Counted from the first letter of the stretch, positions 1-9,222 are shown. The stretch is 64,000 bases of DNA from Ornithinibacillus salinisoli (GCF_042682545.1 NZ_JBHUHQ010000015.1), one strand, 5' to 3'. The notes: generated by a model not told the origin, from the sequence alone. Numbers and translations are program-made.

Positions 1-351
1 GATAATCATAAAGCTGAAATACTTTGTGAATATATTCAAGGAATGTGTCGATATGGGTTTTCTCTCCAGCAAATTATGGATGAGTTTAATGACAGAGGAA
101 TCAATTTTAAAGATGAAAAGCAAATTAATAAAGTGATTCAGCTAGTAATGGATTTAGCTAACAATACGAGACTTCCAGAAAATAACGGTTATACACCTCG
201 TGAATTATCAGGATTAATGGAGAAGTCTATGAAAAGACCTATTCCCTCTGTAGTGAATCAAAAGGAACGTACAGAGAAAGTGGGGAGAAATGTTCCCTGT
301 ATTTGTGGTAGTGGAAAGAAATATAAAAAGTGTTGCATGGGGAACGCTTAG
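1..351 (+). CDS. SEC-C motif protein, 3' end only
   Basis: The reading frame is open from base 1, so the gene starts upstream of the window; only the last 116 residues are visible. The C-terminus is a SEC-C zinc-binding motif: GRNVPCICGSGKKYKKCC, with the C-x-C and C-C ligand pairs. This motif is known from the end of SecA and from many unrelated bacterial proteins. The visible part before it is helical and charged, without a recognisable enzymatic motif. The stop lies 36 bases before iadA on the same strand, so the two may be cotranscribed. The function cannot be assigned from this fragment. Confidence 0.8.
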   Translation, partial: DNHKAEILCEYIQGMCRYGFSLQQIMDEFNDRGINFKDEKQINKVIQLVMDLANNTRLPENNGYTPRELSGLMEKSMKRPIPSVVNQKERTEKVGRNVPCICGSGKKYKKCCMGNA

Positions 352-387
352 ATAAGGTAATTTTAGATTGGGGAAGAGGGGACTAAA

Positions 388-1536
388 ATGATCAAACTGA
401 TTAAAAATGGTGACATTTATACACCAAAGCACATCGGTATTCAAGATGTGTTACTTATCGAAGGGAAAATTGCAAAAATTGGTGGTGTTAATGAGGATGC
501 GTTGTTGTCACTTGGTATGGATGTCGATATATTTGACGCGAATGGCAATGTTGTAACACCTGGTATTATTGATCCGCATGTGCACTTAATTGGTGGTGGA
601 GGTGAAGGCGGCTTTGCTACGAGAACGCCTGAACTACAACTAAGTGAGATCGTATCAGCGGGGGTTACGACTGTGGTAGGTCTATTGGGAACCGATGGGA
701 CTACCCGCCACATGACTTCATTGCTAGCTAAAGCACGAGGACTTGAAGAAGAAGGGGTCACTACATATATCTATACAGGAAATTATCATGTTCCAACACC
801 GACGATCACTGGTTCTGTGAAGAATGATGTGATTTTAATTGATAAGGTGATTGGAGCTGGTGAAATTGCTATTGCAGATTCAAGATCAGCACAGCCAACA
901 GTTGGTGAGATCGCAAAACTAGTTGCAGAAGCACGGATTGGTGGACTGTTGAGCGGTAAAGTTGGTGTGACACATTTTCATGTCGGTCCAGGAAAAGAGC
1001 GATTAAATATGTTACATCAAATATTGGAAGATTATGAGATTCCATCTTCTAAAATCTATGCAACACATATTAATAGAAGTAGGGAACTTGTAGATGATGC
1101 AATTGCTTTATCTAAAAAAGGTGCATTTGTTGATCTAACTGCTGGTGAGGATACTTGTGAATGGATTAGGTACTATAAAGAAAATGGTGGAGTTCTGAAG
1201 CAACTAACCGTTTCTTCAGATGGCAATGGTAGTTTGCCTAAGTTTGATGAAGCGGGTAACCTAATTGGATTAGGTGTGGCTAGTCAAAAAACATTGTTAG
1301 ATCAAATGATTGCAGCTGTTAAGGAGCATGGGCTGACGCTCGATGAAGTGTTGGAACTTGTAACGAGCAATCCTGCTAAGGCATTAAATTTTGAATCAAA
1401 AGGTGCTTTAAAAGAAGGCTTAGATGCAGATTTATTGATACTAAATAAGTCATCTCTTGCATTGGAACATGTATTTGCTAAAGGAAGACATATGGTTAAA
1501 GAAGGGGAAGTACTTGTAAAAGGAACATTTGAATAA
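388..1536 (+). CDS. iadA: Isoaspartyl dipeptidase (beta-aspartyl peptidase)
   Basis: A 382-residue metal-dependent amidohydrolase (M38 family) that cleaves isoaspartyl dipeptides formed by protein ageing; a cytoplasmic enzyme. Visible landmarks are DPHVH (His64, His66) for the first metal, THFH and ATHINR with further His ligands in the middle, and SSDGNGS with the catalytic Asp near residue 280. Length and the C-terminal VKGTFE match the IadA family. The segment aligning with the carbamylated-lysine region of the E. coli enzyme reads GEIAIADSRS, with Glu where I recall Lys in E. coli. The start follows a GAGGGG ribosome site. A REP palindrome follows 13 bases after the stop. Confidence 0.9.
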   Translation: MIKLIKNGDIYTPKHIGIQDVLLIEGKIAKIGGVNEDALLSLGMDVDIFDANGNVVTPGIIDPHVHLIGGGGEGGFATRTPELQLSEIVSAGVTTVVGLLGTDGTTRHMTSLLAKARGLEEEGVTTYIYTGNYHVPTPTITGSVKNDVILIDKVIGAGEIAIADSRSAQPTVGEIAKLVAEARIGGLLSGKVGVTHFHVGPGKERLNMLHQILEDYEIPSSKIYATHINRSRELVDDAIALSKKGAFVDLTAGEDTCEWIRYYKENGGVLKQLTVSSDGNGSLPKFDEAGNLIGLGVASQKTLLDQMIAAVKEHGLTLDEVLELVTSNPAKALNFESKGALKEGLDADLLILNKSSLALEHVFAKGRHMVKEGEVLVKGTFE

Positions 1537-1549
1537 GTCGATTTGTGTA

Positions 1550-1589
1550 GGTGCCTGTCACCTGTCGAAATTTGTCGGTGACAGGCACC
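1550..1589 (+). repeat. REP palindrome, class A
   Basis: A 40-base element with 13-base perfect arms (GGTGCCTGTCACC / GGTGACAGGCACC) around a 14-base loop TGTCGAAATTTGTC. It sits between the convergent ends of iadA and the CwlC-type amidase. It is identical in sequence to the copy at 2839. Confidence 0.95.
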
Positions 1590-1594
1590 AATGT

Positions 1595-2428
1595 TTATTC
1601 GTTTATGGTGCTTTGTAATACGGTTGTTTGCTGTTCGCTTATAATATAGGCGTCTGTAATACCAGCATTCTTTACTTCATTGAGGCGGGTTTCTGCGTTT
1701 GCTCTAGTGGAAAACGCTCCAGCTTGGGCTCGGTACCATATCTCTCCTGAAATGGTTACCGTAGCAACAAAGGATTCGATCCCTCTACTACTTAGAAAGG
1801 CAACACGCTCTTCCGCGTTATCTCTAGATCTAAATGATCCAGCAACTACTTTGTAAATGATGTCGGAATCATCTTGTTGAGGCTGGAGATTAAATGCAAT
1901 AGCTAACCCATTTACATGCCCTTGGGCAACATTTTGTAACCATGACGATTGCTTCATTAAATTAGAGTCATGCACATTATCAATAAAACCATTCTCGGTT
2001 AACAGTGCAGGCATATTAGATTCGCGTAATACGTGTAGGTTACCCTTTTTCTTCCCGCGGTTTTGTAATTGGTTAACTTTTATAATCTCGGCATGAATGG
2101 TATTTTGATAACCAGCTGATGGTGAAGAGTCGGACAATCCACTGTAAATATAATCTTCATACCCTTGAGCAGAACCGTTGAAAGCATTGCAATGGATAGA
2201 AAGAAAATAATCTGCTCCCCATGCATTTGCTTCATTTGTTCGTTGTTGCAGGCTTTTTGTTGTATCTCCTGTTCGACTCATTTGAACATCTACATTTTCG
2301 TAATTATTTACTAAAATTGACCGAATTCGAAGTGCAATATCTAAGTTAACGTTTTTCTCCAAGAGACCATTTCCGGTGGCACCGCTATCTGTACCGCCAT
2401 GACCAGGATCAAGGTAAAGCTTCATCAT
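1595..2428 (-). CDS. cwlC: N-acetylmuramoyl-L-alanine amidase, CwlC type, with two SPOR repeats
   Basis: A 277-residue peptidoglycan amidase that cuts the bond between MurNAc and L-Ala. The Amidase_3 catalytic domain spans about residues 3-175. Zinc ligands are His10 (DPGHGG), Glu24 and His79 (SIHCN); the catalytic Glu is Glu145 (LLTENGF). Two SPOR-type repeats follow (about 190-222 and 229-263), each with an AGxFxxxxNAExR core; such repeats bind denuded glycan strands. There is no signal peptide, as in B. subtilis CwlC, which acts in mother-cell lysis late in sporulation. The start has a perfect AAGGAGG site; ATG-ATG leaves one residue of uncertainty. The assignment to CwlC rather than another paralog is inference from layout and similarity. 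Confidence 0.85.
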   Translation of the reverse strand: MMKLYLDPGHGGTDSGATGNGLLEKNVNLDIALRIRSILVNNYENVDVQMSRTGDTTKSLQQRTNEANAWGADYFLSIHCNAFNGSAQGYEDYIYSGLSDSSPSAGYQNTIHAEIIKVNQLQNRGKKKGNLHVLRESNMPALLTENGFIDNVHDSNLMKQSSWLQNVAQGHVNGLAIAFNLQPQQDDSDIIYKVVAGSFRSRDNAEERVAFLSSRGIESFVATVTISGEIWYRAQAGAFSTRANAETRLNEVKNAGITDAYIISEQQTTVLQSTINE

Positions 2429-2838
2429 ACATCTCCTCCTTAAATTTCATAAAAATAGATTTTCCTTTTTGAAACTACTAGGATGGGATATTGACAACAT
2501 TATCATTTAATGGAATCACATGATGATCTTTATTTAGTTAACTAACTTTACTGCGGCTTCTTCGTTGATCCTATTAGGGGAAGCATTTACTATGATGAAC
2601 AACATTTGAGAAACAAGATGAACGCATTACTAGATTACTATATCATCTCTTTCATCCTCCTTATCATGTTTTCCTTAAGTTTGAAAAGACATGATGTGTT
2701 TTCATCAAAGACTCCTTTCCTATTAAATTTTGGATCATAAATAGATTTCTACATGGAAAGGATGAAACCCTTTAATATTTTGAAAAATGAAACAATAGAC
2801 TTATAGAGGATTAGAGGGAGGGGAAAAAGTCTTAGTAA
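2429..2838. other. Intergenic stretch without recognisable gene
   Basis: About 410 bases between the divergent start of the amidase and the REP at 2839. It is AT-rich. I see no ORF with a ribosome site, no structured RNA and no clear promoter. The amidase promoter must lie here on the minus strand, but no convincing sporulation sigma-factor match was found by eye. Confidence 0.5.
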
Positions 2839-2878
2839 GGTGCCTGTCACCTGTCGAAATTTGTCGGTGACAGGCACC
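2839..2878 (+). repeat. REP palindrome, class A
   Basis: Exact 40-base duplicate of the copy at 1550, located 18 bases beyond the 3' end of the minus-strand glycerate kinase gene. Confidence 0.95.
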
Positions 2879-2896
2879 ACTTCTCCTCAATTCATC

Positions 2897-4027
2897 CTAG
2901 CTTCTGGTTATTTTATGGATGAAGTGGATTGTTTGTTTTGTTTGTTGGTAGAGTAGTTCTTCTGCTTGTGCTATGCATGTTTCGATTGATAATGGTTGGT
3001 TGATTATCGAGTAACAGCCACTGAATTTTTCTAGTAGTGGATCGATATTTCCAGCAAGTGATCCTGAAATTAATACTGCTGGAACGTCGTATTTATTGGC
3101 AAGGTCCGCAATGTATCCAGGAGCTTTTCCATATAAGGTCTGTTCATCGCTTTGTCCCTCTCCTGTAATAACAAGATCAGCTTGTTTAATCGTTTCTTCC
3201 ATATATGATGCTTCTCCGACAAGTTTTGCACCGGACAAAAGCTTTGCTCCTAGTAAAAGAAAAGCGAACCCTAATCCACCAGCGGCCCCTGCGCCCGCAA
3301 TAGAACTAAACTTTAATAATTGGTCAGTCTCCACAAGTTCGGAAAAGTGTTTCATGGCAGTATCATATTGTATGACCTGTTTTTGTGAAGCTCCTTTTTG
3401 TGGTCCATATACTGCACTAGCGCCTTTTTCACCGAAAAGGGGGTTTTCTACATCACATGCTACCTGTACAGTTACATCATATATTCGTGGATCCACATCA
3501 TTTAGGCTAATGCGTGTAACTTTTGTTAAATCACGACCGTAAATACCAACCTCATTTCCATCTTGATCCCAAGCCTTCATACCAAGTGCTAATAACAGAC
3601 CTAATCCAGCATCGTTTGTTGCACTACCACCAAGTCCAATAATGAATGATGTGCAGTTACGATCCAGTGCATCTTTTATTACCTCACCAAGTCCATAGGT
3701 GGTTGTTATATCAGGATCCCTGTCCGCTACTGGAACTTGTACTAGTCCAGCGATATTAGCAATTTCAATGACAGCGGTTTGTTCATCTATCATGCCGTAA
3801 TACGTATTGATTTTTTCCCCAAGTGGTCCAGTACATGTAACGGCTATGCGTTTTCCGTTAGAAGCAGTTACTAATGCATCAACGGTTCCCTCGCCGCCGT
3901 CTGCCATGGGCTTGGTCGTAACAGTATCACCGAATCCAAGTGACTGAATAGCCTTTTTTATAATTGCGGAAGCCTGTGATGATGTAAGACTTCCTTTAAA
4001 TGAATCTGGTGCAACGACGATATTCAT
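2897..4027 (-). CDS. glxK: Glycerate kinase (GlxK/GarK family)
   Basis: A 376-residue type-1 glycerate kinase that phosphorylates D-glycerate with ATP to feed glycolysis. Family motifs are clear: APDSFKGSL at the N-terminus, KPMADGGEGT at about 39-48, GLGGSATNDAG at about 131-141, and VITGEGQSDEQT at about 286-297. Length is normal. The ATG follows a GGAGAG site. It lies 15 bases downstream of an RpiR regulator gene on the same strand and is probably cotranscribed with it. Why a glycerate kinase sits with an alpha-glucoside PTS locus is not evident from the sequence. Confidence 0.92.
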   Translation of the reverse strand: MNIVVAPDSFKGSLTSSQASAIIKKAIQSLGFGDTVTTKPMADGGEGTVDALVTASNGKRIAVTCTGPLGEKINTYYGMIDEQTAVIEIANIAGLVQVPVADRDPDITTTYGLGEVIKDALDRNCTSFIIGLGGSATNDAGLGLLLALGMKAWDQDGNEVGIYGRDLTKVTRISLNDVDPRIYDVTVQVACDVENPLFGEKGASAVYGPQKGASQKQVIQYDTAMKHFSELVETDQLLKFSSIAGAGAAGGLGFAFLLLGAKLLSGAKLVGEASYMEETIKQADLVITGEGQSDEQTLYGKAPGYIADLANKYDVPAVLISGSLAGNIDPLLEKFSGCYSIINQPLSIETCIAQAEELLYQQTKQTIHFIHKITRS

Positions 4028-4042
4028 GTGGTTTCTCTCCTT

Positions 4043-4837
4043 CTATTTGAAAATAATCGAATATGCAAGATAGATGGAATTAATCACGCTTAATAAATTG
4101 ATTTCTTCTACAATAGGTGATTTTAAATGCTCTAGCTTATGATCGCTAATCTTGATCACTTGTTTGGCATGTTGTGCAAGATAGCTTTGTTCATTTCCGG
4201 TAATTGCGATGATTGGAATTCCTTTATTTTTAAGTACTTTTACGAGTCGAACAATGAATCTAGTTTCCCCAGAGAAAGAGACGATTACTGCTAGATCTTT
4301 TGTTGTCATTGATTCTGCTTCTGTTATTTGATTTTCGTGATTACTGTATGCAGTAGCATATTTCCCAAGCCGGATAAACTTAAATTGTGCATTTCTTGCG
4401 AGTAGGTGGGAAAATGTCACCCCGAAAAAGGACACTTTGACGGATTGATGAATTTGATGTACTACCTTTATAATTTCGTTCGATTGTAATAGGTGTTTTG
4501 TTTCTTCTAAGGATGTTTGTAGCTCATCAAAATAACGGCTAAGTTGTTCGACATTGAATTTCTCTTCTAATTTTTCTATTTCTACTTCGGAATCATTAAA
4601 CTCAATAAACGTGCGTGCATATTCCTTCAGTTCTTTAAACGTGATATTGTCAAATCGCCGACAAAATCGCGTAATCGTAGCTGGTGATGTATGACATGCC
4701 TCTGCTAACTCGTAAATAGTCATCGAGGGAATTTTATCTACATTTCTTAAAATATATTCTGCGATGATTATTTCAGATTTTGTATGGTCTGTGGAAGACT
4801 CTATAAAATTCAATAATTTAGCCATGAAATTGTACAC
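4043..4837 (-). CDS. RpiR/MurR-family transcriptional regulator
   Basis: A 264-residue regulator with an N-terminal HTH_6 domain (about 5-80; TIYELAEACHTSPATITRFCR is the helix-turn-helix) and a C-terminal SIS sugar-phosphate sensing domain (about 115-250; VIVSFSGET is the phosphosugar loop). It is divergent from the GH4 gene, as expected for local control. Members of this family next to glvA-type genes act on maltose PTS operons in Bacillus. Start choice: GTG lies 7 bases after GGAGGAG; the ATG four codons later is possible but worse spaced. The inverted repeat at 4881-4906 is a candidate operator. Confidence 0.85.
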   Translation of the reverse strand: MYNFMAKLLNFIESSTDHTKSEIIIAEYILRNVDKIPSMTIYELAEACHTSPATITRFCRRFDNITFKELKEYARTFIEFNDSEVEIEKLEEKFNVEQLSRYFDELQTSLEETKHLLQSNEIIKVVHQIHQSVKVSFFGVTFSHLLARNAQFKFIRLGKYATAYSNHENQITEAESMTTKDLAVIVSFSGETRFIVRLVKVLKNKGIPIIAITGNEQSYLAQHAKQVIKISDHKLEHLKSPIVEEINLLSVINSIYLAYSIIFK

Positions 4838-4880
4838 GGAATCACTCCTCCATTGTACGTTCCATTATAGAACAATTTAT

Positions 4881-4906
4881 AAAAAGTTTCATAAAATGAA
4901 ATTTTT
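4881..4906. promoter_or_regulatory. Candidate operator for the RpiR regulator
   Basis: An imperfect inverted repeat, AAAAAGTTTCAT-aaa-ATGAAATTTTT, in the divergent region between the RpiR regulator and the GH4 gene. RpiR-family operators are often of this GTTTCA/TGAAA type. Function is inferred from position and symmetry only. Confidence 0.4.
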
Positions 4907-4929
4907 GGAGCGTTTTCGTTTTTATCCGT

Positions 4930-4954
4930 TATGATGTCCCTAGAAGCGGTTACA
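4930..4954 (+). promoter_or_regulatory. Probable -10 box and cre-like site of the GH4/PTS operon
   Basis: TATGAT (4930-4935) can serve as a -10 element, but no good -35 was seen. Immediately downstream, TAGAAGCGGTTACA (4941-4954) matches the CcpA cre consensus TGNAANCGNTNNCA except for one base. A cre overlapping the transcription start is the classical layout for glucose repression. Moderate confidence because it was found by eye. Confidence 0.45.
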
Positions 4955-4985
4955 AACAAACATTTACATCTAGGAGATGATCTAT

Positions 4986-6311
4986 ATGAAAAAGTACAAT
5001 GTTGTAGTTGTTGGTGGAGGTAGCACATGGACCCCAGGATTATTAAAGGGGATGTGTACGAGAAAAGATACGTTTCCGATTAATCGATTAGTGATGTATG
5101 ATATCGATGCGGAACGTCAACAAACAATTGGAGAGTTTGCGAAAGTTTTATTTAATGAAGAATATCCAGAACTAGATTTCAGTTATACAACGGATAAAGA
5201 TGAAGCATTTACGGAAGATGTTGACTTCGTACTTTGCCAAATGCGTACTGGTGGATATGCAATGCGTGAAAAAGATGAGAAAATTCCATTGAGCATGGGT
5301 TTAATTGGTCAAGAAACGTGTGGACCAGGTGGCTTTGCTTACGGTATGCGTTCGATTCGCGATATGGTTGAATTGGTGAAAGATGTACGTGCCAAATCAC
5401 AAGATGCATGGATTTTAAACTATACAAACCCAGCTGCAATCGTTGCGGTTGCATTACAGGAAATTTTCCCGGAGGACAATCGCATTCTTAACATTTGTGA
5501 CCAACCGGAAAACTTGCTTCGTTCGTATGGTAAGTTGCTAGGTATGAATGAGCGTGATTTTGATCCGGTATATTTCGGCTTAAATCACTTTGGTTGGTTT
5601 ACACATTTATATAATCAAGAAGGAAAAGATTTGTTGCCGGAATTACGTGAAAATATTCTTAATGGAGGATTCCGTCCTGCTGATGCAGAGCAACGCGATC
5701 AATCCTGGTTAGATACGTATGCCATGGTAGAGCAAATGGTTCGTGATTTCCCGGATTACTTACCAAACACGTATTTACAATATTATCTATACCCAGATAA
5801 AGTGTTGAATAAATTGAATCCAGAGTTTACACGTACGAATGAAGTACAAGCAGGTCGAGAGAAGCGCGTCTTTGAAGATTGTGCGCGTGTAGCGGAAATG
5901 GGTACTTCAAAAGAATCTAATGTGGTTCATAATGATGCACATGGAGAATTTATTCTGATCGTAGCGGAGTCAATTGCTCATAATAAAGGCGATAACTTTA
6001 TTGTTATCTTGAAAAACAATGGTTTAGTGAGTAACTTACCAGATGATGCAATGGTGGAAGTTGCTGCAAGTATTACGGTTAATGGACCAAGACCATATGC
6101 AGTAGGGGAGATCCCAACATTTTATAAAGGTATGATTGAAGGGCAATATGCTTACGAAAAGTTAACAGTAGAAGCATATTTAGAAAAATCCTACGGTAAA
6201 GCGTTACAAGCATTAACATTAAATCGCACCGTAGTATCCGCAAAACAAGCAAGAGAAGTACTAGACGCACTAATCGAAGCAAACAAAGGCTACTGGCCAG
6301 AACTACGATAA
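4986..6311 (+). CDS. 6-phospho-alpha-glucosidase, GH4 family (GlvA/MalA-like)
   Basis: A 441-residue NAD- and metal-dependent glycosidase that would split phosphorylated disaccharides delivered by the PTS. Landmarks are the N-terminal Rossmann motif VVVGGGSTWTPG, the GH4 signature ETCGPGGFAYGMRSI, and YFGLNHFGWFT. The substrate signature region reads NICDQP. Alpha-specific GH4 enzymes usually have CDMP and beta-specific ones CNVP, so this is nearest the alpha type with one changed residue. The start at 4986 is chosen because AGGAG lies 9 bases upstream; the earlier ATG at 4977 abuts the ribosome site. It lies divergent from the RpiR regulator and upstream of the PTS gene, like the B. subtilis glv locus. 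Confidence 0.88.
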   Translation: MKKYNVVVVGGGSTWTPGLLKGMCTRKDTFPINRLVMYDIDAERQQTIGEFAKVLFNEEYPELDFSYTTDKDEAFTEDVDFVLCQMRTGGYAMREKDEKIPLSMGLIGQETCGPGGFAYGMRSIRDMVELVKDVRAKSQDAWILNYTNPAAIVAVALQEIFPEDNRILNICDQPENLLRSYGKLLGMNERDFDPVYFGLNHFGWFTHLYNQEGKDLLPELRENILNGGFRPADAEQRDQSWLDTYAMVEQMVRDFPDYLPNTYLQYYLYPDKVLNKLNPEFTRTNEVQAGREKRVFEDCARVAEMGTSKESNVVHNDAHGEFILIVAESIAHNKGDNFIVILKNNGLVSNLPDDAMVEVAASITVNGPRPYAVGEIPTFYKGMIEGQYAYEKLTVEAYLEKSYGKALQALTLNRTVVSAKQAREVLDALIEANKGYWPELR

Positions 6312-6317
6312 GGTTGG

Positions 6318-6357
6318 GGTGCCTGTCACCGACACAATTCGACAGGTGACAGGCACC
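6318..6357 (-). repeat. REP palindrome, class A
   Basis: A 40-base element with perfect 13-base arms. The loop GACACAATTCGACA is in inverse orientation relative to the 1550 copy. It lies 6 bases after the GH4 stop, inside the GH4-PTS operon. Confidence 0.93.
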
Positions 6358-6363
6358 AACAAG

Positions 6364-6384
6364 TTTCGACAAGTGACAGGCACC
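6364..6384. repeat. Half REP (right arm)
   Basis: TTTCGACAAGTGACAGGCACC, a right arm only, 6 bases after the complete copy at 6318. The arm reads CAAGTGAC, not CAGGTGAC, so it derives from the class with TTGTCAC arms and is not a simple duplication of its neighbour. Confidence 0.8.
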
Positions 6385-6430
6385 TAAAATGGCACTTAAA
6401 ATGTATACGTTTACGGGGAGGTTTATTGTT

Positions 6431-8563
6431 ATGAAGAAGGTCTTTACGTTTGATTTTTTCCAGCGTATTGGTAAGACGTTTATGGTTATTATTTCATTAT
6501 TACCGGCTGCAGGTTTGCTTTTAGGAATCGGAACAACATTACAGTCACCATATTTAATGGAGTATTTACCGTTTTTGGAGAATAGTTTTTGGCAGACAAC
6601 AGCTGATTTGATGAAAGGTGCCGGTAGTGCTATTTTCAGTAATCTCGGTGTTTTATTTGCTGTCGGGATTGCGGGTAGCTGGACTGGTGGAAAAGCTGCT
6701 GCCGCATTATCTGCTTAAGTTGGTTATCTCGTCATGCATACCGTAATTGGTATTGTACTTGGTATTAATATGGATAATATTTCGGAAGCAGGTTACGGTC
6801 TAGAGCTAGGGATTCCATCACTGCAAATTGGGGTGTTTGGCGGTATCGTCATGGGGTTTGTAGCAGCAGTACTATATGAAAAATATCATGACTTCAAAAT
6901 GCCAGAGATGCTTTCGTTCTTTGGTGGGGCAAGATTTGTACCAATTATTACAGCCGGATTTTCGATTATCATCGCACTTATTTTTACAGTTGTCTGGCCA
7001 TTGGTTCAAGACTGGATTTACAATTTAGGGGCAGCATTATCTGGTGAAAATACACCACCGTTCTATATGTTTATATATGGGGTAGTTGAACGTGGATTAG
7101 TTCCATTTGGTTTACACCACATTTTCTATATTCCAATCCGTTTCTCTGAGGTTGGAGGAACTTATACAACATTAGCAGGTTCCATTGTGTCAGGAGATAC
7201 AGCAATGTATATGGCACAGCTTGCAGATAAGCAAGTTAATGACGCAGTTGAAATTACAGCTGGACGTTTCATGGCTGGAAAATTCCCATTTGTTTTATTC
7301 GGGTTACCAGCAGTTGCTTTAGCGATGTACCACATGGCTAAGCCAAAAAATAAGAAGGCAGTTGCAGGTTTATTATTAACAGCTGCAGGTACTGCTTTCC
7401 TAACTGGGATTACAGAACCAATTGAATTTACCTTCTTATTCGTAGCACCATTACTGTATGTATTCCATACGTTAATGGCTGGAGTTTCCTTCATGCTGAT
7501 GTACATTCTTGATGTGAATGTTGGGTATGCAGGTGGGTCCGGATTTATTGACTTCACTTTATTCGGTATTTTACCTGGTGTAGGTGAGCCATGGTGGTAT
7601 GTTCCTATCGTTGGTTTAGGAATGGCAGTTATTTATTACTTCGTATTCCGTTGGGCAATTGGAAAATGGAATCTCCTCACACCTGGTCGAGGTACTGAAG
7701 ATACAAACCGTTTATATACGAAGAAAGATTATGAAGAAAAATCTAAGGGTAACGGTGTTCAAGGAGCAAATCAAAAAGCCTATGATGTTTTACAAGCACT
7801 TGGTGGAAAAGAAAATATTAGCAATTTAGATGCATGTATCACTCGATTACGTGTTGGCGTGAATAATAAAGGCAATGTAGATAAAGTGCAGTTACAAGCG
7901 CTTGGAGCTGCAGGTGTGTTAGAAGTTGGTAATGGCATACAGGCAATATTTGGTCCTACTTCAGACACGATTAAAAATCAGATATTGGATATTATTAATA
8001 ATGGATTTACTCCTAATCAGGCAGCATCAAAAGAAGTGACAGAAGCGGATGTTAGCGAAGATTCTGTAGGAGCTGGGAGAGAATTTGAAGTAGGAGCAAC
8101 TACTTCGGTTGTAGCACCTATTTCTGGAAAAGTAGTTCCATTGGAGGAAGTACCAGATGATGTTTTCTCTCAAAAAATGATGGGTGACGGAATTGCGATT
8201 GAGCCATCTGACGGTACGGTTGTATCTCCTGTTGAAGGGGAAATCGTTGATGTCTTCCCGACGAAACATGCGATTACATTCCGTTCAAATGAAGGAGCAG
8301 AAATGCTTATCCATATGGGATTAGAAACGGTAAATCTAAAAGGGGAAGGCTTTGAGATCCATGTATCTGCTGGAGATAAAATCAAAAAAGGTGACCTTCT
8401 AGCAAAAATGGATTTGAACCTATTAGGTGAAAAAGGATATAACACGATCACACCAATACTTGTATTGAATAAAGATCAGTTTGAAATCAGTCAAAATGAA
8501 ACTAGGAAAGAAGTAACAGCAGGAACAGAAGAAGTGTTTACAGCTATTACGAATAATAACTGA
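6431..8563 (+). pseudogene. PTS transporter IICBA (alpha-glucoside/glucose family), interrupted by an in-frame stop
   Basis: A sugar PTS permease of 711 codons read in one frame except for TAA at 6716-6718 (codon 96). The frame is identical before and after, so this is a single nonsense change, not a frameshift. GKAAAALSA is followed by the stop and then VGYLVMHTVIG, continuing the IIC domain. Domains: IIC about 1-420, IIB with phospho-Cys in LDACITRLRV, IIA with phospho-His in EMLIHMGLETV. The rest of the frame is undamaged, which argues for a recent mutation, a sequencing error or stop readthrough. The start ATG at 6431 follows GGGGAGG; an upstream in-frame ATG at 6389 lacks a site. The restart ATG at 6734 has no Shine-Dalgarno. 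Confidence 0.85.
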
Positions 8564-8575
8564 AAGAATTAAAAA

Positions 8576-8615
8576 GGTGCCTGTCACCCGTCGAATTTTG
8601 TCGGTGACAGGCACT
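8576..8615 (+). repeat. REP palindrome, class A, acting as a probable terminator
   Basis: Arms GTGCCTGTCACC/GGTGACAGGCAC around CGTCGAATTTTGTC, flanked by an A-run before and TTTTTT after. It lies 12 bases behind the PTS stop codon, so it has full intrinsic-terminator geometry on the plus strand. Confidence 0.9.
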
Positions 8616-8832
8616 TTTTTAGGAACTTCAAAACTCAATATCAACACAAAAATACCAAGAGGAAGTCTGATCAATTCGTGATTCTTTGCTTTACTAGAAA
8701 ATACTTCAGTAGAACGCTTCCAATATAAACCAGCAATTACGTATGGAAATAGAGGGAGAGAAACGATATTAGAATATATTCTCTTCTATACAAGCAATGG
8801 GGTTACACCATTAAGAGGCAAACCCCACTGTT

Positions 8833-9222
8833 CTACAGTATTCGAATTGCCTTCCTAGCCAACTTATCGGCATTTCCATTACTTTTCTCGGGTATCCACT
8901 TGATGAAAAAATATGGAAAGGAGCTTGATCGCTCTCTTATTTTTTCGAGCAAGGGTAGGAAGGTTTGATTTTTCGTGAAATCTTTTTCGATAGTATCGAC
9001 AACTAAACGAGAATCCGATCGGAAGGATAGTATTTCATTTGGAAATTTCTCCTTGCAAACTTCTAGTGCTTTAATTACTGCTAGAAATTCTGCTTCATGA
9101 TTGGATAGTACTCCTAATGGGAAGGAGTATTCATATTTATCTTCACCTGCTTTAATATAAATACCAGCTGCGCTTGGTCCAGGATTTCCTATTGATGAGC
9201 CGTCTGTGTATACTTCGATCAA
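8833..9222 (-). CDS. RNase H-like protein (reverse-transcriptase-like RNase H family)
   Basis: A 129-residue single-domain protein with the RNase H fold. All four acidic catalytic positions are present: Asp7 (VYTDGSS), Glu45 (NHEAEF), Asp70 (RSDSRLV) and Asp119 (GNADKLA). It resembles the short YpeP/YpdQ-type RNase H-like proteins of Bacillus and lacks the substrate-binding handle of type 1 enzymes. An active RNA/DNA-hybrid nuclease is plausible but not proven by sequence. It is preceded on the minus strand by an AAAGGAGC ribosome site. Confidence 0.82.
   Translation of the reverse strand: MIEVYTDGSSIGNPGPSAAGIYIKAGEDKYEYSFPLGVLSNHEAEFLAVIKALEVCKEKFPNEILSFRSDSRLVVDTIEKDFTKNQTFLPLLEKIRERSSSFPYFFIKWIPEKSNGNADKLARKAIRIL

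Noticed and set aside
6431..8563. Frameshift in the PTS gene
   Set aside because: Both parts are in the same frame; one TAA codon at 6716-6718 is the only interruption.
8780..8832. Terminator behind the RNase H-like gene (GGGGTT ... AACCCC)
   Set aside because: The stem is only six to seven bases with a loop of about 16 and no T-run on the minus strand.
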